DNA of 64,000 nt, from the NCBI RefSeq assembly GCF_001512305.1, contig NZ_LNUT01000002.1, positions 64,618 through 128,617 of the forward strand. The letters run 5' to 3'. The position numbers and the translations under genes are program-made. How positions within the stretch are numbered: position 1 is the first letter of the stretch; each line of letters starts with the position of its first letter. This document shows, one piece after another, positions 8,468 through 16,267 of this stretch. The notes below the pieces were generated by a model. It saw nothing but the letters and a program-made list of their open reading frames with translations, was not told the DNA's origin and did no database searches. Source of the stretch: Arthrobacter sp. EPSL27. GTDB taxonomy: Bacteria > Actinomycetota > Actinomycetes > Actinomycetales > Micrococcaceae.

Positions 8468-9651
8468 CCAAAACAGCAACCCGCCCGCAGCTCAACGCAG
8501 CCGCCGCGGCGACCTTCCTGATTTTCGGCATCAACGGACTGGTCTTCGCCAGCTGGGCCGCCCGGATCCCTGCGGTAACGGAGATCCTCAACATTTCCTC
8601 GGGGCAGATGGGAACCCTGCTGCTCTGCGTGGCGGCCGGTTCCCTGATCGCGCTGCCCACCGCCGGCCACGTGGTGGGACGGATCGGGACCGCCAACGCA
8701 GTGCGGGCGGCCGGCCTCCTCGCCGCCTTCGCCGGCGCCGGTGTGGCACTGGCGCTGCTGGCGGAGTCCGTCCCTGGCACGGCAGTTGCCCTCTTCTTCT
8801 TTGGCATGGGCATCGGGCTCTGGGACGTCTCCCAGAACATCGAAGGCGCCGACGTCGAACACCAGCTGGGGCGCACCATCATGCCGCAGTTCCACGCCGC
8901 CTTCAGCGGGGGCGCCTTCCTGGGCGCCCTGATCGGCGCCGGCCTGGCGGGGCTGGGGGTCGGCCTCCCGGCGCACCTGCTGGTGATCGCGGTGGTCGTC
9001 GCCGTGCTGACCCTGACCGCACCGCGCTACTTCCTCCCCCACGCCCCGGCGTCCGCGCCGGCCGCCGGGGAGACGGCCGAACCGAAGGGGCGCTCGGCCT
9101 GGCGGGACGGACGGACGCTGCTGATCGGCGTTGTGGTGCTGGGGGCGACACTGACCGAAGGAGCCGGCAACGACTGGATCGCCAAGGCCGCCGTGGACGG
9201 CCTGGACGCGAGCGAGACCACCGGCGCGCTGCTGTTCGCGGCCTTTGTCCTGGCGATGACGGCGGTGCGCTTCTTCGGCGGCCGGGCCATCGACGCCTAC
9301 GGCCGCGTGGCCGTGCTCCGCGCCAGCATGGCCGCGGCCGCCGCCGGGCTGGCCCTCTTTGTGCTGGCCGGTGACCTCTGGCTGGCGACGGCCGGTGCGG
9401 TGCTGTGGGGGGCGGGGGCGGCCCTCGCATTCCCGATGGGCATGTCCGCCGCGGCGGACGACCCCAAGCACGCCGCGGCCCGCGTCTCGGTGGTGTCCAC
9501 CATCGGGTACGTCGCGTTCCTGGCCGGCCCGCCGCTGCTGGGCTACCTCGGGGACCTGGTGGGCATCCGGGTGGCCCTGCTGGCGATCATGATTCCGATT
9601 CTTGGCGCACTGCTGCTCGCCGGCGCCGCGAAGCCCTTGCGCGCCACGTAA
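8464..9651 (+). CDS. MFS transporter, YbjJ-like
   Basis: A 395-residue major facilitator with about twelve hydrophobic helices. The beginning (INGLVFASWAARIPAV) resembles the YbjJ/fucose-permease-like branch, whose members share the SWAARIP motif in helix 1. It is coupled by a 4-nt overlap to the DeoR regulator, suggesting that the substrate or its phosphorylated product is the signal. Its last 65 bases overlap, tail to tail, the 3' end of the PAP2 gene on the other strand. The substrate is unknown. Confidence 0.82.
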   Translation: MTKTATRPQLNAAAAATFLIFGINGLVFASWAARIPAVTEILNISSGQMGTLLLCVAAGSLIALPTAGHVVGRIGTANAVRAAGLLAAFAGAGVALALLAESVPGTAVALFFFGMGIGLWDVSQNIEGADVEHQLGRTIMPQFHAAFSGGAFLGALIGAGLAGLGVGLPAHLLVIAVVVAVLTLTAPRYFLPHAPASAPAAGETAEPKGRSAWRDGRTLLIGVVVLGATLTEGAGNDWIAKAAVDGLDASETTGALLFAAFVLAMTAVRFFGGRAIDAYGRVAVLRASMAAAAAGLALFVLAGDLWLATAGAVLWGAGAALAFPMGMSAAADDPKHAAARVSVVSTIGYVAFLAGPPLLGYLGDLVGIRVALLAIMIPILGALLLAGAAKPLRAT

Positions 9652-10300
9652 GCAGCCGGCGGGCATCACCGTTCTCCTGGATGCAGAGGTCCTGGTAGAA
9701 CAGCCAGATCAGCAGCGCCACCGGGACGGCCAGGCACACGCTGCCGACCGTGTCCATCAGCCAGTGGGCCGACAGGTACGTGCGGCTGACCATCATCGCC
9801 ACCACGCCGACCCCGGCCAGCACCCAGACCCAGGCGCGCCCGACCAGCAGGGCCACCACCACCAAGAGCACCGCCGTGCTGGCCACATGCCCCGACGGGA
9901 ATGAACCGGTGTCAGTCAGGACCACCGTGTTGTCCGGCCGGTCCCGGAAGATGCCGGCCTTGAGGATTTGGGTGAAAACCAGGACGGCGACGCCAGCAGC
10001 CGTGGCGAAGGCCGCTGCCTGCGGGCGCCTCCTGAGCAGCAGCGCCACGACCAGCAGTCCGTGCAGCACCAGAGCGCCCCGGTAGCCGGCAATATTGAGG
10101 AACGCATTGATCCCGTCCCAGAACGGGTTGCGCAGGGACGTGATCCAGCGGGCCCAGCCCTCGTCCAGACCTTGGAACGGCGGCAGCCTGACGTCCGCCA
10201 CCAGCAGCCCCGCCAGCACAACGCCCAGCGTGAGCAGCCCCGTGCTGACTGCGAGCACGCGTCCGGGCGGCAATCGCTGCGGGTCCAGCACTCGGGTCAT
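9587..10300 (-). CDS. PAP2 superfamily phosphatase (membrane)
   Basis: A 237-residue integral membrane phosphatase with the three-part PAP2 signature: KAGIFRDRP (motif 1), SFPSGH (motif 2) and SRTYLSAHWLMD (motif 3), separated by hydrophobic helices. Family members dephosphorylate phosphatidic acid, undecaprenyl pyrophosphate or related lipids on the outer membrane face. An Arg-rich tail ends the protein and overlaps the MFS gene by 65 bp. Translation starts at ATG 10300 with TAGGAT 6 nt upstream and no Shine-Dalgarno. It is divergent from a second PAP2 gene 55 bp away. Confidence 0.87.
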   Translation of the reverse strand: MTRVLDPQRLPPGRVLAVSTGLLTLGVVLAGLLVADVRLPPFQGLDEGWARWITSLRNPFWDGINAFLNIAGYRGALVLHGLLVVALLLRRRPQAAAFATAAGVAVLVFTQILKAGIFRDRPDNTVVLTDTGSFPSGHVASTAVLLVVVALLVGRAWVWVLAGVGVVAMMVSRTYLSAHWLMDTVGSVCLAVPVALLIWLFYQDLCIQENGDARRLLTWRARASRRRRAAVRQESES

Positions 10301-10306
10301 CGCCCC

Positions 10307-10312
10307 ATCCTA
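10307..10312 (-). promoter_or_regulatory. Leaderless -10 box of the PAP2 gene
   Basis: TAGGAT on the minus strand ends 6 nt before the ATG, placing the transcription start at or next to the start codon. Confidence 0.5.
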
Positions 10313-10343
10313 GCCAATCCGGGTCTCTCCGCCGCCCCGGCAG

Positions 10344-10349
10344 TATGGT
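10344..10349 (+). promoter_or_regulatory. Leaderless -10 box of the PAP2-DAGK gene
   Basis: TATGGT ends 6 nt before ATG 10356; no ribosome-binding site is seen. Confidence 0.45.
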
Positions 10350-10355
10350 GGCAGC

Positions 10356-11852
10356 ATGCGAAGCATGCTGCGAAAAGCACCGCGCCGGTTCAGCCGGCTT
10401 GACCGGCGGCTGGTGCGCGCCCTGTCCCGGGTTCCCGGCGGCAGCCACGATGATTTCTTCCGCCGGTTGTCCGCCGCGGCGAACAAGGGCAAACTCTGGT
10501 TCGGAATCGCCGCCGTTCTGGCGCTGTTCCCCGGCCGGACCCGCCGCGCCGCGCTCCACGGGGTGCTGGCCCAGGCCGTCGCCTCCGCGGTCACGAACCT
10601 CGGGTTCAAGACCTTGCTGCCGCGGGCGCGCCCGCTGCCGGAGCACCTGCCGGCCTTCCGGTTCGTCCATCCCCAGCCCACCAGCTCCTCCATGCCCTCG
10701 GGCCACTCCGCCTCCGCCGTGGCGTTCGCCCTCGGCGCCGGTCTGGTGCGGCCGGGGATCGGGGCCGCGCTGGCCCCCCTCGCCGCCGGCGTCGCCTACT
10801 CGCGTGTCCACACCGGGGCCCACTGGCCCTCGGATGTGTTCTTCGGCTCCGCGATCGGCGCGGGCGCTGCCATGGTCACGCGGAAGTGGTGGCCGGTGCG
10901 GCCGCCGTTTCCCGAGGCGCGGCGGACTGCCGTGAAGGCCCCGGAACTGCCGGACGGTGACGGCCTCGGCGTCGTGGTCAACACCCTGGGCGGCTCCTAC
11001 GCCGCGGAGACCGCAGCAGCCCTGGGGAAAGTATTCCCCAAGGCGTATATAAAGGAGGTCGATCCGGAGCTGAACCTCGCGGAAGAGATCGCCCGCCTTG
11101 CCGCCCGCCCCGGGATCAAGGCCCTGGGTGTGTGGGGCGGGGACGGGACAGTCGGAACGGCCGCCGCGGCCGCCGTTGAACATTCCCTCCCGCTCCTGGT
11201 CCTGCCCGGCGGGACCCTGAACCACTTCGCCCGGGACGCCGGAACCCCCACGCTCGCGGCCGCCGTCCAGGCCGCGGCCAACGGCGAAGCGGCCCGCGCG
11301 GATGTGGGCCTGGTGTCCGTGGAACGCGGACTCCCCGAAGACCCCGAGCTGCTGCACCTGACCATGCTCAACACGGCCAGCATCGGCCTGTACCCCAACC
11401 TGGTGCGTCGGCGCGAACTGCTGCAGCCGGCCCTCGGCAAGCCCCTGGCGGGGGTGGTGGCGATGTTCCGGACGTTCGCCGCCGGAACACCCACCACCCT
11501 GATCGTCAACGGCGTGCGGCACAAACTCTGGATCCTGTACATCGGCCGCGGCCGGTACTACCCTCGCGACCACGCCCCGCTGGTCCGCCCGGTACTCGAC
11601 GACGGACTGTTCGACCTGCGGCTCATCACCGCGGACGAATCCTTCGCCCGGCTCCGGCTGCTGTGGGCCGTGCTGACCGGAACCGTCGCCACCTCCGGGA
11701 TCACCCACCTCAGCGAGAGCAGCAGCATCCGGGTGGAACCGGGCAACTCAAGCATGGTGCTGGCGGTGGACGGGGAGGCCATGCCGGGGGTCCGCGCCGT
11801 GGAGTTCTCGATCCTGCCGGGCGCCCTGACCTACTATTCGCCGGCCTCCTGA
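10356..11852 (+). CDS. Bifunctional PAP2 phosphatase / diacylglycerol kinase family protein
   Basis: A 498-residue fusion. Residues ~35-175 form a PAP2 domain with KTLLPRARP, SSMPSGHSAS and SRVHTGAHWPSDV. Residues ~200-490 form a diacylglycerol/sphingosine kinase catalytic domain with the nucleotide motif GGDGTVGTA and LPGGTLNHFARD. This fusion is a known actinobacterial architecture thought to act in phospholipid or isoprenoid-lipid turnover, with opposing phosphatase and kinase activities in one chain; its substrate is not established. An in-frame ATG at 10365 is an alternative start. Translation from 10356 fits the -10 box 6 nt upstream. Confidence 0.88.
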   Translation: MRSMLRKAPRRFSRLDRRLVRALSRVPGGSHDDFFRRLSAAANKGKLWFGIAAVLALFPGRTRRAALHGVLAQAVASAVTNLGFKTLLPRARPLPEHLPAFRFVHPQPTSSSMPSGHSASAVAFALGAGLVRPGIGAALAPLAAGVAYSRVHTGAHWPSDVFFGSAIGAGAAMVTRKWWPVRPPFPEARRTAVKAPELPDGDGLGVVVNTLGGSYAAETAAALGKVFPKAYIKEVDPELNLAEEIARLAARPGIKALGVWGGDGTVGTAAAAAVEHSLPLLVLPGGTLNHFARDAGTPTLAAAVQAAANGEAARADVGLVSVERGLPEDPELLHLTMLNTASIGLYPNLVRRRELLQPALGKPLAGVVAMFRTFAAGTPTTLIVNGVRHKLWILYIGRGRYYPRDHAPLVRPVLDDGLFDLRLITADESFARLRLLWAVLTGTVATSGITHLSESSSIRVEPGNSSMVLAVDGEAMPGVRAVEFSILPGALTYYSPAS

Positions 11853-11877
11853 ACGCCGCTGCGTCATCCTCCCGGAT

Positions 11878-11926
11878 GACCCTGATTCGACCCTGAATCA
11901 TCCCTGAGGCCGGCGAAACCGGCCTC
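11878..11926 (+). promoter_or_regulatory. Three 11-bp direct repeats and a hairpin upstream of the ABC exporter operon
   Basis: GACCCTGATTC (11878-11888), GACCCTGAATC (11889-11899) and ATCCCTGAGGC (11900-11910) repeat every 11 bp, one helical turn, so a protein would meet the CCCTGA core on one face. A hairpin with 8-bp arms (11906-11913 and 11919-11926) follows. The downstream operon encodes a NarL-type response regulator, a likely binder. Confidence 0.5.
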
Positions 11927-11983
11927 CCGGCTCGGTAGGTTGGGAAGTACACAACCCCCACTGCCAAGCAAAGGAACGCTTCC

Positions 11984-12928
11984 ATGATCGAAGCACGAGG
12001 CCTGACCAAGGTGTACGGCGAAAAAACCGCCGTCGCCGGAGTCAACTTCACTGTCGAAGCCGGCCGGGTCACCGGCTTCCTGGGTCCGAACGGGGCCGGG
12101 AAATCCACCACCATGCGCATGATCATGGGGCTCGACCGGCCGACGTCGGGCACCGTCACCGTCAACGGCACCCCCTTTGCCCGGCACGCGGCGCCGCTGC
12201 GCGACGTCGGCGCGCTGCTCGACGCCAAGGCCGTCCACACCAGCCGCTCGGCCTACAACCACCTGCTGGCCATGGCCGCCACGCACAGCATCCCCAAGAA
12301 GCGGGTGCACGAGGTCATCGAGATGACGGGCCTGGCCGATGTGGCCAAGAAGAAGGTCGGCGGATTCTCGCTCGGCATGGGGCAGCGCCTCGGCATCGCG
12401 GCGGCGCTGCTCGGCGATCCGCAGACCGTCATCCTGGACGAGCCCGTCAACGGCCTGGACCCGGAAGGCGTGGTCTGGGTCCGCAACCTCGTCAAGTACC
12501 TGGCCTCCGAGGGGCGCACGGTGTTCCTCTCCAGCCACCTGATGAGCGAGATGGCCGTCACCGCGGACCACCTGATCGTGATCGGCCGCGGCCGGATCAT
12601 CGCCGACGCGCCCATCCAGGACATCATCAACGGCAAGGGCCGCATCCGCACCCGCGTCCGCACCGACCAGCCGGACCAGCTGATGCGCCTGCTCGCCGGG
12701 GACGGCGTGTCCGTGGAGCTCCAGGACCACGAACTGCTGGAAGTGACCGGGCTGGACCCGCGCGGGATCGCCCGCGCCGCGCTGGAGAACCACGTCATGC
12801 TCTACGAACTCACCCCGCTCCAGGCCAGCCTCGAGGAGGCCTATATGGAACTGACCAAGGATGAGGTCGAATACCACTCGCTGATCACCACGGGCGATGC
12901 CGCCCCCGCCCAGTCCGGAGGCCACTAA
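11984..12928 (+). CDS. ABC-2 type transporter, ATP-binding protein
   Basis: A 314-residue single ATP-binding cassette with Walker A GPNGAGKS, signature LGMGQRLG, Walker B TVILDEP and the switch His in FLSSHLMSEM. The C-terminal ~90 residues follow the pattern of exporter ATPases of the bacitracin/daunorubicin-resistance group. It is first in a four-gene run: ATPase, permease (3-nt gap), sensor kinase, response regulator. This arrangement usually answers membrane-active drugs or envelope stress; the exported substrate cannot be named. AAAGGAACG lies before the ATG. Confidence 0.88.
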   Translation: MIEARGLTKVYGEKTAVAGVNFTVEAGRVTGFLGPNGAGKSTTMRMIMGLDRPTSGTVTVNGTPFARHAAPLRDVGALLDAKAVHTSRSAYNHLLAMAATHSIPKKRVHEVIEMTGLADVAKKKVGGFSLGMGQRLGIAAALLGDPQTVILDEPVNGLDPEGVVWVRNLVKYLASEGRTVFLSSHLMSEMAVTADHLIVIGRGRIIADAPIQDIINGKGRIRTRVRTDQPDQLMRLLAGDGVSVELQDHELLEVTGLDPRGIARAALENHVMLYELTPLQASLEEAYMELTKDEVEYHSLITTGDAAPAQSGGH

Positions 12929-12931
12929 GCC

Positions 12932-13822
12932 ATGAGCTCGACCGCAATTGACCCCTCCCGCCGCGGCACCCCCGGCCCTGCAGGCACCGGCACGGCCCCC
13001 GCTGGCACCAGCACCGGCCCCGGGCCGAATTTCCTGCGGGTGCTGAACTCGGAATTCATCAAGTTCCGCACCCTCCTGTCCACCCTGATCCTGCTCGGCT
13101 CCACCGTCCTGGTGGTGGTCGGCTTCGGCGCCCTGTCCGCCTGGGGCACGGGGCAGTTCGCCGAGGCCGCGCTCAGCGACCCGGAAGCCGCCGCCGCGTT
13201 CGCCGCCCAGGGCGGGGACCTCGCCGTCGGCGTCCCCACCTCCGGCATCGCGTTCGCCCAGCTGATCCTCGGCTCGCTCGGGGTGCTGCTGATGAGCTCC
13301 GAGTTCACCACCGGCATGGCCCGGTCCACCTTCGCGGCCGTCCCGAAGCGGATCCCGGCGTTCGCCGCCAAGCTGCTGGTGGTCATGGTGACGGCGTTTA
13401 CCCTCACCGCGGCCTCCGTGTACCTGGCGGGCCTGGTGTCGCTGCCCATCCTGGAGAACTACGACCTCAAACTGGATCTGGCCAGCTCGCAGTCCGTGAA
13501 GCTGCTGCTGGTCAACAGCATCTACGTCGCCGCCGTCGCCGCCATCGGCATGGCCCTCGGCGCGCTGCTGCGCAACTCCGCCGGCGGCATCATGAGCCTG
13601 GTGGGCCTGTTCTTCGTGGCGCCCATCGCCTTCCAGCTGATCCCGGGCGACTTCTTCGTCGAGGCACGCAAGTACCTGCCGGGGAACACCGTGGAACCAA
13701 TGACCGCCGTGGAGCACCTCCCCGACACGCTGGAAGCCTGGCAGGCCGCCCTGGTGCTGGGCGCCTGGGTGGTCATCCCGGTGGTCCTGGCCGCGGTGCT
13801 GCTGAAACGGCGGGACGTCTAG
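12932..13822 (+). CDS. ABC-2 type transporter, permease protein
   Basis: A 296-residue membrane protein with a Pro/Gly/Thr-rich cytoplasmic start (~1-30) and about six hydrophobic helices, of the ABC-2 permease type (LLSTLILLGSTVLVVVGFG near residue 50, FTTGMARSTFAAVP in the first cytoplasmic loop). It starts 3 nt after the ATPase gene and is its membrane partner. The third to last hydrophobic segments resemble YhaP/ABC2_membrane exporters rather than importers, and no solute-binding protein gene is nearby. Confidence 0.85.
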   Translation: MSSTAIDPSRRGTPGPAGTGTAPAGTSTGPGPNFLRVLNSEFIKFRTLLSTLILLGSTVLVVVGFGALSAWGTGQFAEAALSDPEAAAAFAAQGGDLAVGVPTSGIAFAQLILGSLGVLLMSSEFTTGMARSTFAAVPKRIPAFAAKLLVVMVTAFTLTAASVYLAGLVSLPILENYDLKLDLASSQSVKLLLVNSIYVAAVAAIGMALGALLRNSAGGIMSLVGLFFVAPIAFQLIPGDFFVEARKYLPGNTVEPMTAVEHLPDTLEAWQAALVLGAWVVIPVVLAAVLLKRRDV

Positions 13823-13833
13823 GGAACGCCGTT

Positions 13834-13839
13834 TAGGCT
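13834..13839 (+). promoter_or_regulatory. Leaderless -10 box of the sensor kinase gene
   Basis: TAGGCT ends 6 nt before ATG 13846, in the short gap after the permease gene, so the two-component genes may also be made from their own transcript. Confidence 0.45.
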
Positions 13840-13845
13840 CAGAGC

Positions 13846-15180
13846 ATGATCGATGTTGCTGTGGTGAAGGACGCGCCGGCCGGCCAGGCCGACGCGTCCT
13901 TCGCTGAGATCACTGCCCGGCGCCGGGGCCGGATCAGGCGCTACCTGTTCCAGCACCCGCGGGCCATGGATGCCGTCGTGGTGGCGTGCTACCTGGTGCT
14001 GGTCACCCCCACCGCGGTGGAATCCGTGCTCGACGGCGTCTGGCAGGTGGCCGTCCTGCTCGCGGCGGCCGCTGTGGCGCTGCTGTTCCGGCGGAGCCGC
14101 CCGGTCCGGGTGGTGGCTGTGGTGGCGGCGCTCGAAGTGGGGGTGACCCTGCTCCACCCGTGGGGCTCCAATGTCTCCGCCGGGCTGTGGTTCGCGCTCT
14201 ACTCGGTGGCGCTGGTGCGCAGCCGGCGGTTTGCGCTGCGGACCCTGGCCGCGGCCACGGCGCCGCTGGTGGTCCTCTATTTCCAGCTGGCGGTCGGGCC
14301 GCTGGACGGCCGGCTGCCGGACATGGGCGTCAGCACCCCGGAGAACTTCCAGCTCATCACCAGCATCGCGGCCGGCGTGAGCATCACCCTCACCAACGTC
14401 ATCGCCACCGGGATCGGCGTTTCGGTCCGGCAGCGGCGCGAGCATGAGCAGGAGATTGCCGCCTGGGCCGCGAGGGCGGGGCGGCTGGGGCAGGTCACCG
14501 AAAGGAACCGCATCGCCCGGGAGATGCACGACGTCGTCGCGCATTCACTGACGGTGATGGTCGCCCTCTCCGACGGGGCCGCCGTCGTGGCCAGGCGGGA
14601 CCCGGCACGGGCGGCGGAGGTCCTCGGGGAACTCTCGCACACCGGGCGCACCGCACTGGCGGACATGCGGCGGGTGCTGGGGGTGCTGCGCGACGACGCG
14701 TCCCCCGGGCAGGCCCCGCGGGAGCCACTGGCGGCCGGCGACAGCCTGGGCAAACTGCTGGAAGGGTTCCGCACCGCCGGGCTTCCGCTGCACTACACGC
14801 ACACTGGCCCGTCGCTGCCGGACGATGCGGCGTTCCAGCTGACGGTGTACCGGATTGTGCAGGAATCCCTGACGAATGTGCTGCGCTACGGCCGCTCCCT
14901 GAGCCGGGTGGATGTGGCAATCGTCCGGGACGGTTCCACTGTCACCATCGACGTGGTGGACGACGGCAAGGGTTCCGTGGACTCCGGCGGCCGGGCCGCT
15001 GCTGCGCCGGGACCGCGGGACCCCGGCGGGCCCGTGGGCAGCGGCCAGGGCCTCGCCGGCATGCTGGAGCGGGCCCGGATCTATGCAGGCACCGTGGAGG
15101 CGGGACGGAGCGCGGACCACGGCTGGCGGGTCCACGCCGTCCTGCACTGGCACGGCGAGAACGAAAGCAGGAGCACATGA
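13846..15180 (+). CDS. Sensor histidine kinase, NarL/DesK type (HisKA_3)
   Basis: A 444-residue kinase. About five hydrophobic segments (~45-190) form the sensing part. The dimerisation/phosphoacceptor motif NRIAREMHDVVAHSL places the phosphorylated His at residue 228. A GHKL ATPase domain follows (YRIVQESLTNVLRYG as N-box, DVVDDGKG as the G1 region, GQGLAGMLERA). It overlaps its response regulator by 4 nt (ATGA), so they are a cognate pair. Linkage to an ABC exporter suggests it senses envelope stress or a membrane-active compound. Confidence 0.9.
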   Translation: MIDVAVVKDAPAGQADASFAEITARRRGRIRRYLFQHPRAMDAVVVACYLVLVTPTAVESVLDGVWQVAVLLAAAAVALLFRRSRPVRVVAVVAALEVGVTLLHPWGSNVSAGLWFALYSVALVRSRRFALRTLAAATAPLVVLYFQLAVGPLDGRLPDMGVSTPENFQLITSIAAGVSITLTNVIATGIGVSVRQRREHEQEIAAWAARAGRLGQVTERNRIAREMHDVVAHSLTVMVALSDGAAVVARRDPARAAEVLGELSHTGRTALADMRRVLGVLRDDASPGQAPREPLAAGDSLGKLLEGFRTAGLPLHYTHTGPSLPDDAAFQLTVYRIVQESLTNVLRYGRSLSRVDVAIVRDGSTVTIDVVDDGKGSVDSGGRAAAAPGPRDPGGPVGSGQGLAGMLERARIYAGTVEAGRSADHGWRVHAVLHWHGENESRST

Positions 15181-15935
15181 GTCATGGGGAACAGCCGGGC
15201 GGCACCGAGCCGATCCGTGTCCTGCTGGTGGATGACCAGCCGCTGCTGAGGATGGGGTTCCGCCTCATCCTCGAGGGCGAGGGGGACCTGCACGTTGTGG
15301 GGGAGGCGTCCGACGGCGCCGAGGCCGTCCGCCAGGTCCGGGACCTCGCGCCCGACGTCGTGCTGATGGACGTGCGGATGCCGGTGCTGGACGGCATCGA
15401 GGCCACGCGCGCCGTCACCACCTCCGGTGCCAGCGCCAAGGTCATCATCCTCACCACCTTCGACCTCGACGAGTACGCTTTCGCCGGGCTGCAGGCAGGG
15501 GCTTCGGCCTTCCTGCTCAAGGACGTGGCGCCGGCCGAGCTGGTCAGCGCCGTCCGGGTGGTGGCCGGCGGCGACGCGGTGGTGGCGCCGCGCGTCACGC
15601 GGAGGCTGCTGGAGACCTATGTCCGGAGCACGGACGCGGCGGCTTTCCCGGACGGCGACGGCAGCGGCGATCCCGGGAAGGGACTCCCCGCCGGGGCCCG
15701 GCCGGCCCGGGACCCGCTGCTCGAGGACCTCACCCCGCGCGAAACCGAAATGCTGGAAGCAATGGCGGAGGGTCTCTCCAACGCCGAGATCGCGCACCGG
15801 TACTTCCTCTCCGAGGCCACCGTCAAAACGCACGTCCGCCGGATCCTCACCAAACTGCACCTGCGCGACCGCGTCCAGGCCGTGGTCTACGCCTACGAGA
15901 CCGGCCTGGTGGTGCCCAGCAACCCGGACTACTGA
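15177..15935 (+). CDS. Response regulator, NarL/LuxR family
   Basis: A 252-residue regulator with an N-terminal receiver domain (LLVDDQPLLRMGF, phosphoacceptor Asp ~65 in LMDVRMPVLDG, conserved Lys in FLLKDVAPAEL). A ~45-residue Gly/Pro/Asp linker follows, then a LuxR-type helix-turn-helix (LTPRETEMLEAMAEGLSNAEI, ATVKTHVRRIL). It is coupled to the upstream kinase. It probably activates the exporter operon through the 11-bp repeats before the ATPase gene; that link is inferred. Confidence 0.92.
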   Translation: MSHGEQPGGTEPIRVLLVDDQPLLRMGFRLILEGEGDLHVVGEASDGAEAVRQVRDLAPDVVLMDVRMPVLDGIEATRAVTTSGASAKVIILTTFDLDEYAFAGLQAGASAFLLKDVAPAELVSAVRVVAGGDAVVAPRVTRRLLETYVRSTDAAAFPDGDGSGDPGKGLPAGARPARDPLLEDLTPRETEMLEAMAEGLSNAEIAHRYFLSEATVKTHVRRILTKLHLRDRVQAVVYAYETGLVVPSNPDY

Positions 15936-16267
15936 CACAGTCCGGGGGCGTATCCGGCGGTGCGGGGGCACTTCGGCGCGGACACGCCGTCGTCCCGGCC
16001 GGAAATGGCCCCGCCGCGGGCCCAAAGCCGCCCCGGAGCGCCGGACCAGTGGTTTCCGGCACATTTCAGAATTGCCCAGCAGGCAACATTCCTTGCACAT
16101 ACGGTGGATTTTCTGGAACTGTGCCCTCCCGCGACCTGCGTCATTTGTGGGATTGCACAGAACAGAGGGCACTTCCCCCGGTCTAGGGTGAAACGTCAAT
16201 GTGGTCCGCCGCACAACTTTCCACGCTTCACCCGCGGACCCGAACAATCCACGAAGGACGGCGCTTC
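15936..16267. other. 332-bp intergenic region before the GabP-like permease
   Basis: No gene is supported here. It is less GC-rich than the flanks and holds one inverted repeat, GTGCCCTC (16121-16128) and GAGGGCAC (16165-16172), which may be a regulator site. TAGGGT at 16184-16189 is the best -10 candidate, but no -35 box lies at normal spacing. GAAGGA at 16252-16257 is the permease ribosome-binding site. Confidence 0.4.

Noticed and set aside
7681-9669. 662-residue minus-strand frame opposite deoR and the MFS gene
   Set aside because: Low-complexity composition and full overlap with two well-supported coupled genes.
9912-11708. 598-residue minus-strand frame opposite the PAP2-DAGK gene
   Set aside because: The opposite strand shows complete PAP2 and kinase motifs; this frame has none.
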